A stretch of DNA of 64,000 nt, taken from positions 726,091-790,090 of the forward strand of contig JAHJHR010000012.1 in the NCBI GenBank assembly GCA_018823745.1. The letters run 5' to 3'. Both the position numbers and the translations under genes were made by a program. Below the pieces are notes generated by a model. It was not told the origin of the DNA. It worked only from the letters and a program-made list of their open reading frames with translations, and did no database searches. Below are positions 1 to 9,943 of the stretch, one piece after another; within the stretch, counting starts at the first letter, position 1; every line of letters begins with the position of its first letter. The stretch comes from Alphaproteobacteria bacterium. GTDB lineage: Bacteria > Pseudomonadota > Alphaproteobacteria > Oceanibaculales > Oceanibaculaceae.

Positions 1-160
1 CAGCGCCTCCAGCCCCAGCGCCCCGGTGCCGGCGAAGACGTCGAGCACGGCGGAGTCAACCAGATCGATATCGAAACGACCGCCGGTCAGCGTATCGAAC
101 AGCGCCTGGCGCGCCCGGTCGGCGGTCGGCCGGGTGGTGTCGCCGGGCGGCGCCTCCAGC

Positions 161-1050
<890 letters not shown>

Positions 1051-1054
<4 letters not shown>

Positions 1055-1764
1055 GACCGGCACGCCGCGATAAGCGCGTCGAAAATCTTCGAATCGCCGG
1101 TGCTGATGGAAAATTCCGGATGCCATTGCACGCCGATGCAGAATCGCCGCGACGAATCCTCGATGCCCTCGATCACGCCGTCCGGGGAATGGGCATTGAC
1201 GGTGATATGGGCCGGCACATCCTTCACCGCCTGGTGATGCGCGCTGTTCACATGCAGCAGCGTTGCCCCGCAGATCGCGTGCAGCTGCGTGCCTTCCTTC
1301 ACGGTGACATGATGGCCCGGCTCGTCGCGCGGATTGGGCTGTTCATGCGCCAGCGCGCCCTCGATCTCGTCGGGGATGTGCTGGATCAGCGTGCCGCCCA
1401 GGGCGACCGCCATCAGCTGCTCGCCGCCGCAGATGCCCAGGATCGGCATGTCTCGTTCCAGCGCGCCCATCACCATGGCCAGCTCGAATTCGGTGCGGCG
1501 GTCCTTGGTGGTCACGCTGTCATGGCGCGACTTTGCGCCGAAGAGGGCAGGATCGACATCGAAGGCGCCGCCGGTCACCACCAGCCCGTCCAGCAGGTCG
1601 AGATACTGCGGCACAAGGGCAACCTCATGCGGCAGGACGAGCGGCAACCCGCCGGCCCGGGCCACGGCCGAGCAGTAATTCTGCCGGATCGCGTACCAGG
1701 GAAAATTGGAAAAGCCGCCGGGCTCTTCGGAATCGAGGGTCAGGCCGATAAGGGGCTGTTTCAT
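1051..1764 (-). CDS. gamma-glutamyl-gamma-aminobutyrate hydrolase-like peptidase C26 family protein
   Basis: The 237-residue protein is a class I glutamine-amidotransferase-like hydrolase. The nucleophile cysteine sits in GICGGEQLMAVALGG and the catalytic His-Glu in QWHPEF near the C-terminus. PuuD-type members hydrolyse gamma-glutamyl-GABA to glutamate and GABA in putrescine catabolism, but other members act on other gamma-glutamyl amides, and no other putrescine genes are nearby. It is first in a tight operon with an rRNA pseudouridine synthase (4-base overlap) and rsmD, a context that does not explain its substrate. Family confidence is high; substrate confidence is low. Confidence 0.85.
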
Positions 1765-1869
1765 GCGGGCATCCTAGGGCATCGCGTTTCGGGCGGAGAG
1801 TAGGCGCAAGCGTGTTCGGGGGCAATGGCTGCGCTTGACGTGGCCGTGGGAGCGCGCCACCGTCGCGCC

Positions 1870-2322
1870 ATGCAGGAAGACAGTACGGATTTCATGGCCG
1901 CCGCTCTGGCGCTGGCGCAGCAGGCCGCAGAGGCAGGCGAGGTGCCGGTGGGCGCGGTGCTGGTGCGCGATGGCCAGATCATCGCCGGCGCCCATAACCG
2001 GGTCGAGACCGACCGTGACCCGACCGCCCATGCCGAAATGCTGGCGATCCGGGCGGCAAGCCGGCTGATCGGCGATGTCCGGCTGACCGGTTGCGATCTC
2101 TATGTAACGCTGGAGCCCTGCGCGATGTGCGCCCAGGCGATCAGCCTGGCGCGGCTGCGCCGGCTGTATTTCGCCGCCTATGATCCGAAGGGCGGGGCGG
2201 TCGAGCATGGCCCCCGGCTCTATACCCAGCCGACCTGCCACCATGCGCCGGATGTCTATGGCGGTATCGCCGAGGCGCCCGCTGCCGCCCTGCTGCGCGG
2301 GTTCTTCCTGGCCCGGCGCTAG
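1870..2322 (+). CDS. tadA: tRNA-specific adenosine-34 deaminase TadA
   Basis: This 150-residue zinc-dependent deaminase converts A34 to inosine in tRNA-Arg(ACG). The zinc and proton-shuttle motif HAEMLAIR and the PCAMCAQAI cysteine pair are present, with VPVGAVLVRDG before them, in the order of the TadA family. I place the start at MQEDSTDFM; an in-frame ATG 45 bases upstream would add an extension without family resemblance. It is transcribed convergently with the EAL/GGDEF gene, and the two stop codons interlock on one CTAG (2319-2322). A second, distinct cytidine-deaminase-fold gene lies at 18642-19133 and lacks the TadA-type spacing. Confidence 0.93.
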   Translation: MQEDSTDFMAAALALAQQAAEAGEVPVGAVLVRDGQIIAGAHNRVETDRDPTAHAEMLAIRAASRLIGDVRLTGCDLYVTLEPCAMCAQAISLARLRRLYFAAYDPKGGAVEHGPRLYTQPTCHHAPDVYGGIAEAPAAALLRGFFLARR

Positions 2323-4199
2323 CTCTGCCCGCCGCCTGACGCGATGGCGCAGATTTTTTGCGGCGGCGCACTGGCGAAGGCAAGGCCGGAGGGGTCGCTC
2401 TTGGCCTGTTTCTTCAGCTTGGCGACCTGGTCCAGAACGGCGTCCGGGGTGTCGCCGCGCGTGCCTGCCGGCACATGCAGCACGGCAGCACTGCAGCCCA
2501 TCAGCGGGAAACGACGCTTCTCGCCCTGGCGGTCGGTGGCTTCGATATAACCCTGCTCACGTGCCTCGGGATCATAGAAGCTGGCGATATCCTGACGGAA
2601 GGTCGCCAGAAGGTCGCGCACCCACTCCGTCACCTCCTCGGCATCGCGATCGTCGAAGGCGGCAAAGAAATCATCGCCGCCGATATGCCCCAGGAAACCG
2701 TCGAACCGGCTTCTGCCCAGCTGCTTATGCATCAGTTCGGCGAAGAGCAGGATGGCCCGGTCGCCCTGGCGAAACCCATAGGCATCGTTGAACGGCTTGA
2801 AATTGTCGAAGTCGAAATAGACCAGCGTGCAGGCCCGTTCCGTACCGGTCAGGGCGTCGGCGATATAGGCGTGGATCGAGTTATTGCCCGGCAGCTTGGT
2901 CAGCGGATTCTGGTCGCGCGCCACGGCGATGTTCTTCTCGTTGATCAGGCGCAGCATCGAGGTGGTGGACAGAAACCCGACATAGCGCTGGTCGGCGACG
3001 ATCAGGATGCCCTCGTTGTTTTCCGCCATGGCGAAGATTTCCAGAATCTTCGTCGTATCCTCGCTGGCCTCGGCAACCGGGCAGGGGGTGACGAAATCCC
3101 GCAGCGTCTTGCCATAGGCGCGGTTGTGGATCAGGTCGCGGCCATAGGGCGAGTAGATGTAATCCTTCAGCGCTTCCTCGCGCACAATGCCCAGCGGCTC
3201 GCCCTGCGGGTCGATGACCGGGAAGAAGGTGCGGTCCTTGTTCTTCCGGAAGGCCTCGAACACCTCGATCATGTCGGCGCCGACGACCAGAGGCTGGATG
3301 AATTCGATCTCCTGCGGGGTGTCCCGCGGCGTGCTGCGGGCCTTGCGGCGGTCGTTCAGGGTCAGCTGCGCGACATGCTCGTAGCGCGACTGCAAAGCCG
3401 TCAGCTCGGTCGTCGGCCGGGCGATGAAATAGCCCTGCGCCATGTCGCAGCCGATATCCCGGCAGGTGATCAGCTCCGCCTCGGTCTCGATGCCCTCGGC
3501 GATGACCATGATCCCCAGCACATGGGCGAGATCGACGATGGTGGAAACAAACAGCTTCTTCTTCGGGTCACGCTCGATGCCGGTGATGAAGAAGCGGTCG
3601 ATCTTGATATTGTCCGGCTGATAATCGTAGAGCAGCTTCAGGCCGGAAAAGCCGGTGCCGAAATCATCGATGGCCAGCCGGTAGGATTGCGCCCGGTAGG
3701 CCTTCAGTATCCGCATCGAATCGGCAATGTTGCTGGTGTCATGGCGCTCCGTCAGCTCGAAGCAGATCGAGCGCGGATCGATGCCATAGCGCTCCAGCAC
3801 GGAGAGCGTCTGCTTGGGCTGGTAATCCGGGGATTCCAGCAAGCGGGGGTCGAGATTGAAGAACAGCTTGTTCTCGCGCATGAAAGGCAGCCGGGAGAAT
3901 TTCTCGATGGCCTTCTCGCGCAGCAGGATATCCGCCTTGTGCAGCAGGTTTTCCTGATAGGCATGATCGAACAGATGCTGGATGGACGGAAAGCCCATTT
4001 TCTCGGAGCCGCGCAGCAGCGCCTCGAAGCCATAGCAACTGCCGGTGCGGATATTGACGATGGGCTGATAGGCGTAGTCGATCCGTTCCTGAAGGAAGGA
4101 CAGGAAACGGGCGCCAGTGCTTTCCGCGCCGGTCGGTGTCGTGACCAGCGGAAGGCTCCCGATCCGATTGGCAGCGGTGTCGTCTTTCCCGAATGACAT
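2319..4199 (-). CDS. EAL-CBS-GGDEF cyclic-di-GMP signalling protein
   Basis: The 626-residue protein has an N-terminal EAL phosphodiesterase domain (about residues 38-280), a pair of CBS domains (about 295-430) and a C-terminal GGDEF domain (about 440-600). The EAL domain keeps the expected catalytic residues: EALLR, FELTER, DDFGTG and IAEGIE are all visible, so hydrolysis of c-di-GMP is likely. The GGDEF signature reads GGDDF, a conservative change that may still be active or may serve as a nucleotide-binding regulatory site. No membrane segment or signal peptide is seen, so it is probably cytoplasmic, with the CBS pair sensing an adenine nucleotide. It is monocistronic, with an AT-rich upstream region carrying a strong inverted repeat. 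Confidence 0.9.
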   Translation of the reverse strand: MSFGKDDTAANRIGSLPLVTTPTGAESTGARFLSFLQERIDYAYQPIVNIRTGSCYGFEALLRGSEKMGFPSIQHLFDHAYQENLLHKADILLREKAIEKFSRLPFMRENKLFFNLDPRLLESPDYQPKQTLSVLERYGIDPRSICFELTERHDTSNIADSMRILKAYRAQSYRLAIDDFGTGFSGLKLLYDYQPDNIKIDRFFITGIERDPKKKLFVSTIVDLAHVLGIMVIAEGIETEAELITCRDIGCDMAQGYFIARPTTELTALQSRYEHVAQLTLNDRRKARSTPRDTPQEIEFIQPLVVGADMIEVFEAFRKNKDRTFFPVIDPQGEPLGIVREEALKDYIYSPYGRDLIHNRAYGKTLRDFVTPCPVAEASEDTTKILEIFAMAENNEGILIVADQRYVGFLSTTSMLRLINEKNIAVARDQNPLTKLPGNNSIHAYIADALTGTERACTLVYFDFDNFKPFNDAYGFRQGDRAILLFAELMHKQLGRSRFDGFLGHIGGDDFFAAFDDRDAEEVTEWVRDLLATFRQDIASFYDPEAREQGYIEATDRQGEKRRFPLMGCSAAVLHVPAGTRGDTPDAVLDQVAKLKKQAKSDPSGLAFASAPPQKICAIASGGGQS

Positions 4200-4348
4200 T
4201 CACACGACCCTAGGTTTCAAAACGACGTGCATGTGGCTTCTACAGCAGGAGGCCCACGCATGAAAAGCAAGACAGGGTCATGAAACAAAAAATTAATTTA
4301 TATATGGTAAATATTCAGATGCCTTAATGAAGGATTGCAGCTTAGGTT

Positions 4349-4374
4349 ATATGGTTAATCTCAATTAACCATAT
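4349..4374. promoter_or_regulatory. perfect inverted repeat between purD and the EAL/GGDEF gene
   Basis: Two perfect 11-base arms, ATATGGTTAAT and ATTAACCATAT, are separated by four bases (CTCA). The repeat lies 5 bases beyond the purD stop and about 150 bases upstream of the EAL/GGDEF start, in an AT-rich interval (4200-4380) that contrasts with the flanking GC-rich genes. No T-run follows on either strand, so a standard intrinsic terminator is not indicated. An operator or an RNA-processing hairpin at the end of the purD mRNA are both possible. Confidence 0.5.
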
Positions 4375-4379
4375 GCTCA

Positions 4380-5654
4380 TCATTTCTTCAGCGCGCGCCA
4401 GCCAATATCCCGTCGGCAGAATCCTTCCGCCCAGTCGATCCGGTCAATAGCGGCATAGGCTTTTTCTTGCGCAGCGGCAATATCCGCACCCAGCGCCGTC
4501 ACCCCCAGCACCCGGCCACCGATCGCCAGCAGGCGGCCAGCCTCGTCGCGGGCGGTACCAGCGTGAAAGATGACGCGCTCCGCCGTGTCGGGCAGGGCGT
4601 CCAGCCCCTTGATCTCGGTACCCTTTGCGTAGCTGCCGGGATAACCGGCGCTGGCCATGACGACGCATAGGGCGGGCCGGTCATGCCAGCGCAGGTCGAA
4701 ATGGCCAAGCTGCCGGTCGGCGGTCGCCAGCAGGGCCGGCATCAGATCGCTTTTCAGGCGCATCATCAGCACCTGGCATTCGGGATCGCCGAAACGGACA
4801 TTGTATTCGATCAGCCTTGGCCCCGCCGATGTGATCATCAGCCCGGCATAGAGCACGCCGGTAAACGGCGTACCTTCCGCCTTCATGCCGGCGACGGTGG
4901 GGTGGATGATCTCCGCCATGATCCGGGCGGCCAGCGCCTTGTCGACGATGGGGGCGGGGGAATAGGCGCCCATGCCGCCGGTATTCGGGCCGGTATCGCC
5001 GTCGCCGACGCGCTTGTGGTCCTGCGCATCGCCGAAGGGGATGGCGGTCTCGCCATCGGCCAGGGCGAAGAAGCTGGCTTCCTCGCCTTCCATGAATTCC
5101 TCGATCACCAGCTCTGCCCCGGCGGCACCGAAGGCCTTGTCGCCCATCATCATGTCGATGGCGTCCAGTGCTTCCGCCTCGGTCATGGCGACGACCACGC
5201 CCTTGCCGGCGGCCAGCCCATCAGCCTTCACCACGATGGGCGCACCCTGCCGGGCGACGAAGTCCTTCGCCTGCGCGATATCGGTGAAGCGGCCATAGGC
5301 GGCTGTCGGGATGTTGTGGCGGGCGCAGAAATCCTTCATGAAGCCCTTGGAGCCTTCCAGCGCGGCGGCTGCCTTGCGCGGACCGAAGGATTTGATGCCC
5401 GCCTCGTCCAGCGCATCGACCAGCCCGGCGACCAGCGGCGCTTCCGGGCCGACGACAACGAAGTCGATGGCCTGTTCCGTGGCGAAGCCCACAATGCCCG
5501 CGATATCATCGGCGGCGATGGCGACGCATTCGGCAACCTGTGCGATGCCGGCATTGCCCGGCGCGCAATACAGCGCGTCGCACAGCGGCGAGGCCGCCAA
5601 TGCCCAGGCCAGCGCATGTTCGCGACCGCCTGATCCGACCAGTAGAAGCTTCAT
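4380..5654 (-). CDS. purD: phosphoribosylamine--glycine ligase PurD
   Basis: The 424-residue ATP-grasp enzyme makes glycinamide ribonucleotide from phosphoribosylamine, glycine and ATP, the second step of de novo purine synthesis. The N-terminus [19 protein letters not shown] is diagnostic, followed by [12 protein letters not shown], the ATP-grasp segment with [12 protein letters not shown] and the metal-binding [10 protein letters not shown]. The start is set at [10 protein letters not shown]; an in-frame ATG 78 bases upstream would overlap the divergent xseA leader and has no family support. It is divergent from xseA with a 57-base gap and stands alone. Confidence 0.96.
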   Translation of the reverse strand: MKLLLVGSGGREHALAWALAASPLCDALYCAPGNAGIAQVAECVAIAADDIAGIVGFATEQAIDFVVVGPEAPLVAGLVDALDEAGIKSFGPRKAAAALEGSKGFMKDFCARHNIPTAAYGRFTDIAQAKDFVARQGAPIVVKADGLAAGKGVVVAMTEAEALDAIDMMMGDKAFGAAGAELVIEEFMEGEEASFFALADGETAIPFGDAQDHKRVGDGDTGPNTGGMGAYSPAPIVDKALAARIMAEIIHPTVAGMKAEGTPFTGVLYAGLMITSAGPRLIEYNVRFGDPECQVLMMRLKSDLMPALLATADRQLGHFDLRWHDRPALCVVMASAGYPGSYAKGTEIKGLDALPDTAERVIFHAGTARDEAGRLLAIGGRVLGVTALGADIAAAQEKAYAAIDRIDWAEGFCRRDIGWRALKK

Positions 5655-5711
5655 GCCTGTATCGCTCCCGCGCATTTCCCTTGCTGTGGCCGGTCTTGTA
5701 TCATAGGCCGC

Positions 5712-7268
5712 ATGATGACTGACAGCCCTCAAGACTCCCCCACCAATGTCCCCGTCTTTTCCGTCGGCGAGTTATCGCAGGCGGTGAAGCGCACCATCGA
5801 AGGCACGTACGAGCGGGTGCGCGTGCGCGGTGAGATTTCCGGCTTCAAACGCCATTCCTCCGGCCATCTCTATCTGTCGCTGAAAGATGACCAGGCGGTG
5901 CTGGCCAGCGTATGCTGGCGCGGCTCGGCGGCGCGGTTGTCAATCCAGCCCGAGGATGGGATGGAGGTGATCTGCGTCGGCCGGCTGACCACCTATCCCG
6001 GCCAGTCGAAATACCAGCTGGTCATCGACCAGATGGAGCTGGCCGGCGAGGGCGCCCTGCTGAAGCTGCTGGAGGAGCGCAAGCGCAAGCTGGCCGGCGA
6101 GGGTCTGTTCGATGCCGAGCGCAAGCGCGCCATCCCCTATCTGCCGCGTATCATCGGCGTCGTCACCTCGCCGACCGGGGCGGTGATCCGCGATATTCTG
6201 CACCGGCTGTCCGACCGCTTTCCGCGCCATGTGCTGGTCTGGCCGGTGGCGGTGCAGGGCGAGACCTCGGCGGCGCAGGTCGCGGCCGCGATTCACGGCT
6301 TCAACGCGCTGCCGGAAGACGGGGCCGTGCCGCGCCCGGACGTGCTGATCGTCGCGCGTGGTGGCGGCAGCCTGGAAGACCTCTGGGGCTTCAACGAGGA
6401 GATCGTGGTGCGCGCCGTTGCCGACAGCGCCATCCCGGTGATCTCCGCCGTCGGGCATGAAACCGACACGACGCTGATCGATTTCGTTGCCGACCGCCGC
6501 GCCCCAACCCCCACCGCCGCTGCCGAAATGGCCGTGCCGGTACGCGCCGAGCTGGAACTGGCGGTGCGCAACGCCGATCTGCGGCTGTTGCAGGCGCTGT
6601 CGCGCGGGCTGGCCGACCGGCGCAAATATCTCGACGCGCTGGCGCGGGCGCTGATCGACCCGCAATCCCTGCTGGGCACTGCGGCGCAGCGGCTGGATGT
6701 GGCGACAGAGCGTCTCGGCAATGGCATCACCACCTATCTGCGCCAGCGAGCGGCGGATGCGGCGGCGCGGGCGGCGCGGCTGACCCACCCCCGGCATTTG
6801 CTGGTGGCGAAGACCCGCGAGCTTACGGCGCAGGACCGGGCGCTCGACCAGGCAATGGCCACGGTGCTGGAGCGCCAGCGGGGCCGGCAGGAGCGGCTGG
6901 CTGCCCGGCTGCGCCCACAACTGGTTGCGGCAGAGCTGCGCGACGGGAGAGAAAAGCTGGGCCGTGCGGCGGCCGATCTGGACGCGACACTGGCGCGCCG
7001 CCTGCGCACCGCTTCCGACCGGCTGGAGGCACGCGGCCGGCTGCTGGAAAGCTTCTCCTTCAAGAAGGTGCTGGAGCGCGGCTTCGTCGTCGTGCGCGAT
7101 GCCGGGGAACGGCCCATCACCCTGGCCTCGGCGACCGAGGCGGGTCAGGCGGTCGCTTTGGAATTCAGGGACGGCAAGGTCAGTGCCGTGGTCGGGGCCA
7201 CCGCCGCAAAACGGCCGGCACCGACAACCAGACCGACAAAACCGATGGATCAGGGAAGCCTGCTGTGA
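5712..7268 (+). CDS. xseA: exodeoxyribonuclease VII large subunit XseA
   Basis: This is the 518-residue large subunit of exonuclease VII, which with XseB degrades single-stranded DNA to acid-soluble oligonucleotides. An N-terminal OB-fold (about residues 12-115, containing [19 protein letters not shown]) precedes the catalytic domain with [32 protein letters not shown] and [23 protein letters not shown], then a long helical region. The start may be the ATG at 5712 or the next one at 5715. Its last four bases form the GTGA junction with the M23 peptidase gene. No xseB is present in the window. Confidence 0.95.
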   Translation: MMTDSPQDSPTNVPVFSVGELSQAVKRTIEGTYERVRVRGEISGFKRHSSGHLYLSLKDDQAVLASVCWRGSAARLSIQPEDGMEVICVGRLTTYPGQSKYQLVIDQMELAGEGALLKLLEERKRKLAGEGLFDAERKRAIPYLPRIIGVVTSPTGAVIRDILHRLSDRFPRHVLVWPVAVQGETSAAQVAAAIHGFNALPEDGAVPRPDVLIVARGGGSLEDLWGFNEEIVVRAVADSAIPVISAVGHETDTTLIDFVADRRAPTPTAAAEMAVPVRAELELAVRNADLRLLQALSRGLADRRKYLDALARALIDPQSLLGTAAQRLDVATERLGNGITTYLRQRAADAAARAARLTHPRHLLVAKTRELTAQDRALDQAMATVLERQRGRQERLAARLRPQLVAAELRDGREKLGRAAADLDATLARRLRTASDRLEARGRLLESFSFKKVLERGFVVVRDAGERPITLASATEAGQAVALEFRDGKVSAVVGATAAKRPAPTTRPTKPMDQGSLL

Positions 7269-8074
7269 AAACTCTGTTGATCCTGCTGCTGGCGCTTTTC
7301 GTCCCCTCCCTTGCCGGCGCGGCGGAGCTGACGCTGACCGGCAAGGCGACTCAGGGCGGCCTGCTGATCGGCCAGACCGAACCGGGCGCCAGCGTCGTCT
7401 TCGAGGGCCGCCGGATGCGGGTGACCGAGGATGGCCGTTTCCTGATCGGCTTCGGCCGCGATGCCGGGCCGGCCTCGGCGGTCGAGGTGACTCTGCGTTC
7501 CGGTGCGGTGATCCGTCGCGAGATCACGGTCACCCCGAGGGAATTCGATATCCAGCGTATCGATGGCCTGCCGGAGAAGATGGTCACCCCACCCGCCGCG
7601 GTGCTGGCGCGCATCAAGGCGGATAACGAGGAAGTACGGCGGGTGCGCGAGACCGATCTGGCGGAGCCGCTGTTCTCCAGCGGTTTCGTCTGGCCGTCCA
7701 TCGGGCGGATCAGCGGGGTCTATGGCTCGCAGCGCATTCTGAATGGCCAGCCGCGTCAGCCGCATTACGGCATCGACATCGCCGCCCCCACGGGCAGCCC
7801 GGTCGTCGCCCCGGCTGATGGCGTGGTCACGATGGCGCATCCCGACATGTATTTTACCGGGGCGACCATCATCCTGGACCATGGCCATGGCCTCAGCTCG
7901 ACCTTCCTGCATCTGGACACGATCCAGGTGAAGCCGGGCGACCGGCTGCGCCAGGGACAGCCGATTGGTACGCTGGGAGCCAGCGGCCGGGCCACCGGCC
8001 CGCATCTGGACTGGCGCATCAATTTGTTCGATATACGGATCGATCCGGCGCTGCTGGTCGGGCCGATGCCCTAG
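7265..8074 (+). CDS. secreted M23-family metallopeptidase (LytM domain)
   Basis: The 269-residue protein begins with a signal peptide (about residues 1-19, ending near LAGAA), has a beta-rich N-terminal region, then a peptidase M23 domain at about 150-265. Zinc and catalytic motifs are seen as HYGIDIAAPTGSPVVAPADG, FLHLD and GPHLDW. Members cleave peptidoglycan cross-links in the periplasm or, if degenerate, activate amidases; the H-x-D and H-L-D motifs suggest an active enzyme. It starts at GTG overlapping the xseA stop (GTGA), so the two genes are translationally coupled. It is convergent with the lauroyltransferase gene, and the two stops interlock on CTAG. Confidence 0.9.
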   Translation: MKTLLILLLALFVPSLAGAAELTLTGKATQGGLLIGQTEPGASVVFEGRRMRVTEDGRFLIGFGRDAGPASAVEVTLRSGAVIRREITVTPREFDIQRIDGLPEKMVTPPAAVLARIKADNEEVRRVRETDLAEPLFSSGFVWPSIGRISGVYGSQRILNGQPRQPHYGIDIAAPTGSPVVAPADGVVTMAHPDMYFTGATIILDHGHGLSSTFLHLDTIQVKPGDRLRQGQPIGTLGASGRATGPHLDWRINLFDIRIDPALLVGPMP

Positions 8075-8970
8075 TCGCGCCAGCGCCGGTGCAGCCACAG
8101 CCATTGCGCGGGCTGATCGCGGACCCAGCGCTCGATGATCTGCGTGCAGGTTATGGTCAGGGCCTCGATATCGGCCTTGCGGTCGCCGCTATCGGGCAAA
8201 ACCAAAGGCGGCTCGACGGTGATGCGGAAATGGCAGCCTTCCAGCCGCTCGACCCGCGCCGGGATCACCGGGCAGCGATAGCGCAGCGCGAAGGCGGCCA
8301 GCGCCGTGCCGGTCATGGCCGGGCGGCCGAAGAAATCGACCGGAATGCCCTCATTCATCTTCTGGTCGATCAGCAGCCCGACATGGCCCTGGGCACGCAG
8401 GGTCTCCAGAATCGCCGTCGCCCCCTCGCGGCCCTTGGGCACCAGATTTCCCTCGATACCGCGCCGCCCCCAGAGGATCAGCTTCTCGATCAGCGGGTTG
8501 TTGGCGGCCCGATAGATCCGGGTCAGCGGCAGGCCGCGCTGTGTGGCGGCCAGCGAGATCAGCTCCCAATTGCCGATATGGCCGGAGAAGAAGAGCGCCG
8601 GCTTGCCATCCTCGCGCGCGGCATCGACATGCTCGATACCCTGCAGCTCGACGCGCTTTCCATCATAGATGGCGAGGTTCGGGAGATGCGGATATTCGCC
8701 GATCAGGCGGCCCAGATTGTCCCACATGCCGGTCAGCAGGGTGTCGATCTCGGCGGCGGATTTTTCCGGGAAGGCGCGTTCCAGATTGCGCCGGGCGCGC
8801 CGGCTGATCCCCACCCTTGTGCCGATATTCCGACCTAGCCAGCCGCCGAGCGCCGACGCCGTGTCGATCGGCAGCACCGCCATCAGCAGGTACAGCGGCG
8901 CGATGGCTGCCGCTTCCAGCGGGTGCACGATCCAGCGTTTCGTCCAGGGGCGGGGGGTCATGTCAGACAT
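8071..8970 (-). CDS. lpxL: lipid A biosynthesis lauroyl (secondary) acyltransferase
   Basis: This 299-residue protein belongs to the HtrB/LpxL/MsbB family that transfers a secondary acyl chain from acyl-ACP to Kdo-lipid A at the inner membrane. The HxxxxE active-site motif appears as HIGNWE, preceded by an N-terminal hydrophobic anchor (about residues 18-38). It is the last gene of a minus-strand operon with lpxK, waaA, a DUF374 acyltransferase and msbA, which fixes the pathway. Whether the acyl chain is lauroyl or another cannot be told from sequence. The start may be the first ATG or the one three codons later. Confidence 0.92.
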   Translation of the reverse strand: MSDMTPRPWTKRWIVHPLEAAAIAPLYLLMAVLPIDTASALGGWLGRNIGTRVGISRRARRNLERAFPEKSAAEIDTLLTGMWDNLGRLIGEYPHLPNLAIYDGKRVELQGIEHVDAAREDGKPALFFSGHIGNWELISLAATQRGLPLTRIYRAANNPLIEKLILWGRRGIEGNLVPKGREGATAILETLRAQGHVGLLIDQKMNEGIPVDFFGRPAMTGTALAAFALRYRCPVIPARVERLEGCHFRITVEPPLVLPDSGDRKADIEALTITCTQIIERWVRDQPAQWLWLHRRWRD

Positions 8971-8974
8971 CGGA

Positions 8975-9943
8975 TCAGGTCAGGAGAAGAGAATCGAACA
9001 GCGGGGTCAGCCCGTCGGGGTCGTCCCAGACGAGCTGAATGTCGAGAACCTCAATTTGCCGCTTTTGTTCCGGCGGCAACCGCACCCAATCCTTGCGCGT
9101 GGTGATGGGCGCGGCCCCCTGCGACCGGGCGCGGCGGGCCAGTCTGTCGATTTCTGCCGGGTCATAGGGGTGGTGATCGGGATAGGCGATGGCCTCCACC
9201 AAAACCGCGTCGTTCTGGCGCAGGGTGGCGAAGAATTTCTCCGGCCGGCCGATGCCGGCGAAGGCCAGCAGGCGGCGGCCCTCAAGGGCCTGCCCGGCCA
9301 GCGGCTCTAGCCGGGCTGTCAGGACCGGCAGCCGACCGGCAAGGCTCTCGGCCGTTCCCGTCGCATCCTCCCCGACCAGGACCACGGCCTGCGCCCGGGC
9401 AAGGCCGTCCTCCACCGGCTCGCGCAGTGGCCCGGCCGGCAGCACACGCCCATTGCCGAAGCCATAGCCGCCATCGACGACGATCAGGCTGACGGTCTTT
9501 TCCAGCCCTGGATTCTGGAACCCGTCATCAAGAATAAGCGCCGGCGCCCCCGCTTCTATGGCGGCCTTTGCGCCGGCGGCGCGGTCACGGGCGATCCAGG
9601 CCGGGGCCTGCGCGGCCAGCAGCAGAGGCTCATCGCCGACATCGGCGGCGCTGTGGCGGTCCGGATCGACGCGCAGCGGCCCGGACAGTCTTCCGCCATG
9701 GCCCCGGCTGAGGAAATGGGCAGCGAGTCCCCGGTCGTTCAGATAGTGCTGGATCGCCAATGCCACGGGCGTCTTGCCCGCACCGCCGGCCACCAGATTG
9801 CCGACACAGATGACCGGCACCGGGGCCGTCCAGCCCGGCTTGCGCTGCCGCGCGCGCGCCGCCAGCGCATAGGCGCCGGCCAGCGGCGCCAGCAAAGCTG
9901 CCTGCCAGCCGGCATCGCGGCCCCAGAACTCAGGCGCGCGCAT
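8975..9943 (-). CDS. lpxK: tetraacyldisaccharide 4'-kinase LpxK
   Basis: The 322-residue membrane-associated kinase phosphorylates the 4' position of the lipid A disaccharide precursor to give lipid IVA. The N-terminal hydrophobic helix (about 15-32), the Walker A motif GNLVAGGAGKTP (about 47-58) and LILDDGFQNP are characteristic. It overlaps waaA upstream by 14 bases and is followed after a 4-base gap by the acyltransferase gene, so it is in the middle of the lipid A operon. Confidence 0.95.
   Translation of the reverse strand: MRAPEFWGRDAGWQAALLAPLAGAYALAARARQRKPGWTAPVPVICVGNLVAGGAGKTPVALAIQHYLNDRGLAAHFLSRGHGGRLSGPLRVDPDRHSAADVGDEPLLLAAQAPAWIARDRAAGAKAAIEAGAPALILDDGFQNPGLEKTVSLIVVDGGYGFGNGRVLPAGPLREPVEDGLARAQAVVLVGEDATGTAESLAGRLPVLTARLEPLAGQALEGRRLLAFAGIGRPEKFFATLRQNDAVLVEAIAYPDHHPYDPAEIDRLARRARSQGAAPITTRKDWVRLPPEQKRQIEVLDIQLVWDDPDGLTPLFDSLLLT

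Noticed and set aside
1825..1869. A longer tadA start.
   Set aside because: The 15 extra residues have no family similarity; MQEDSTDFM is closer to the usual N-terminus.
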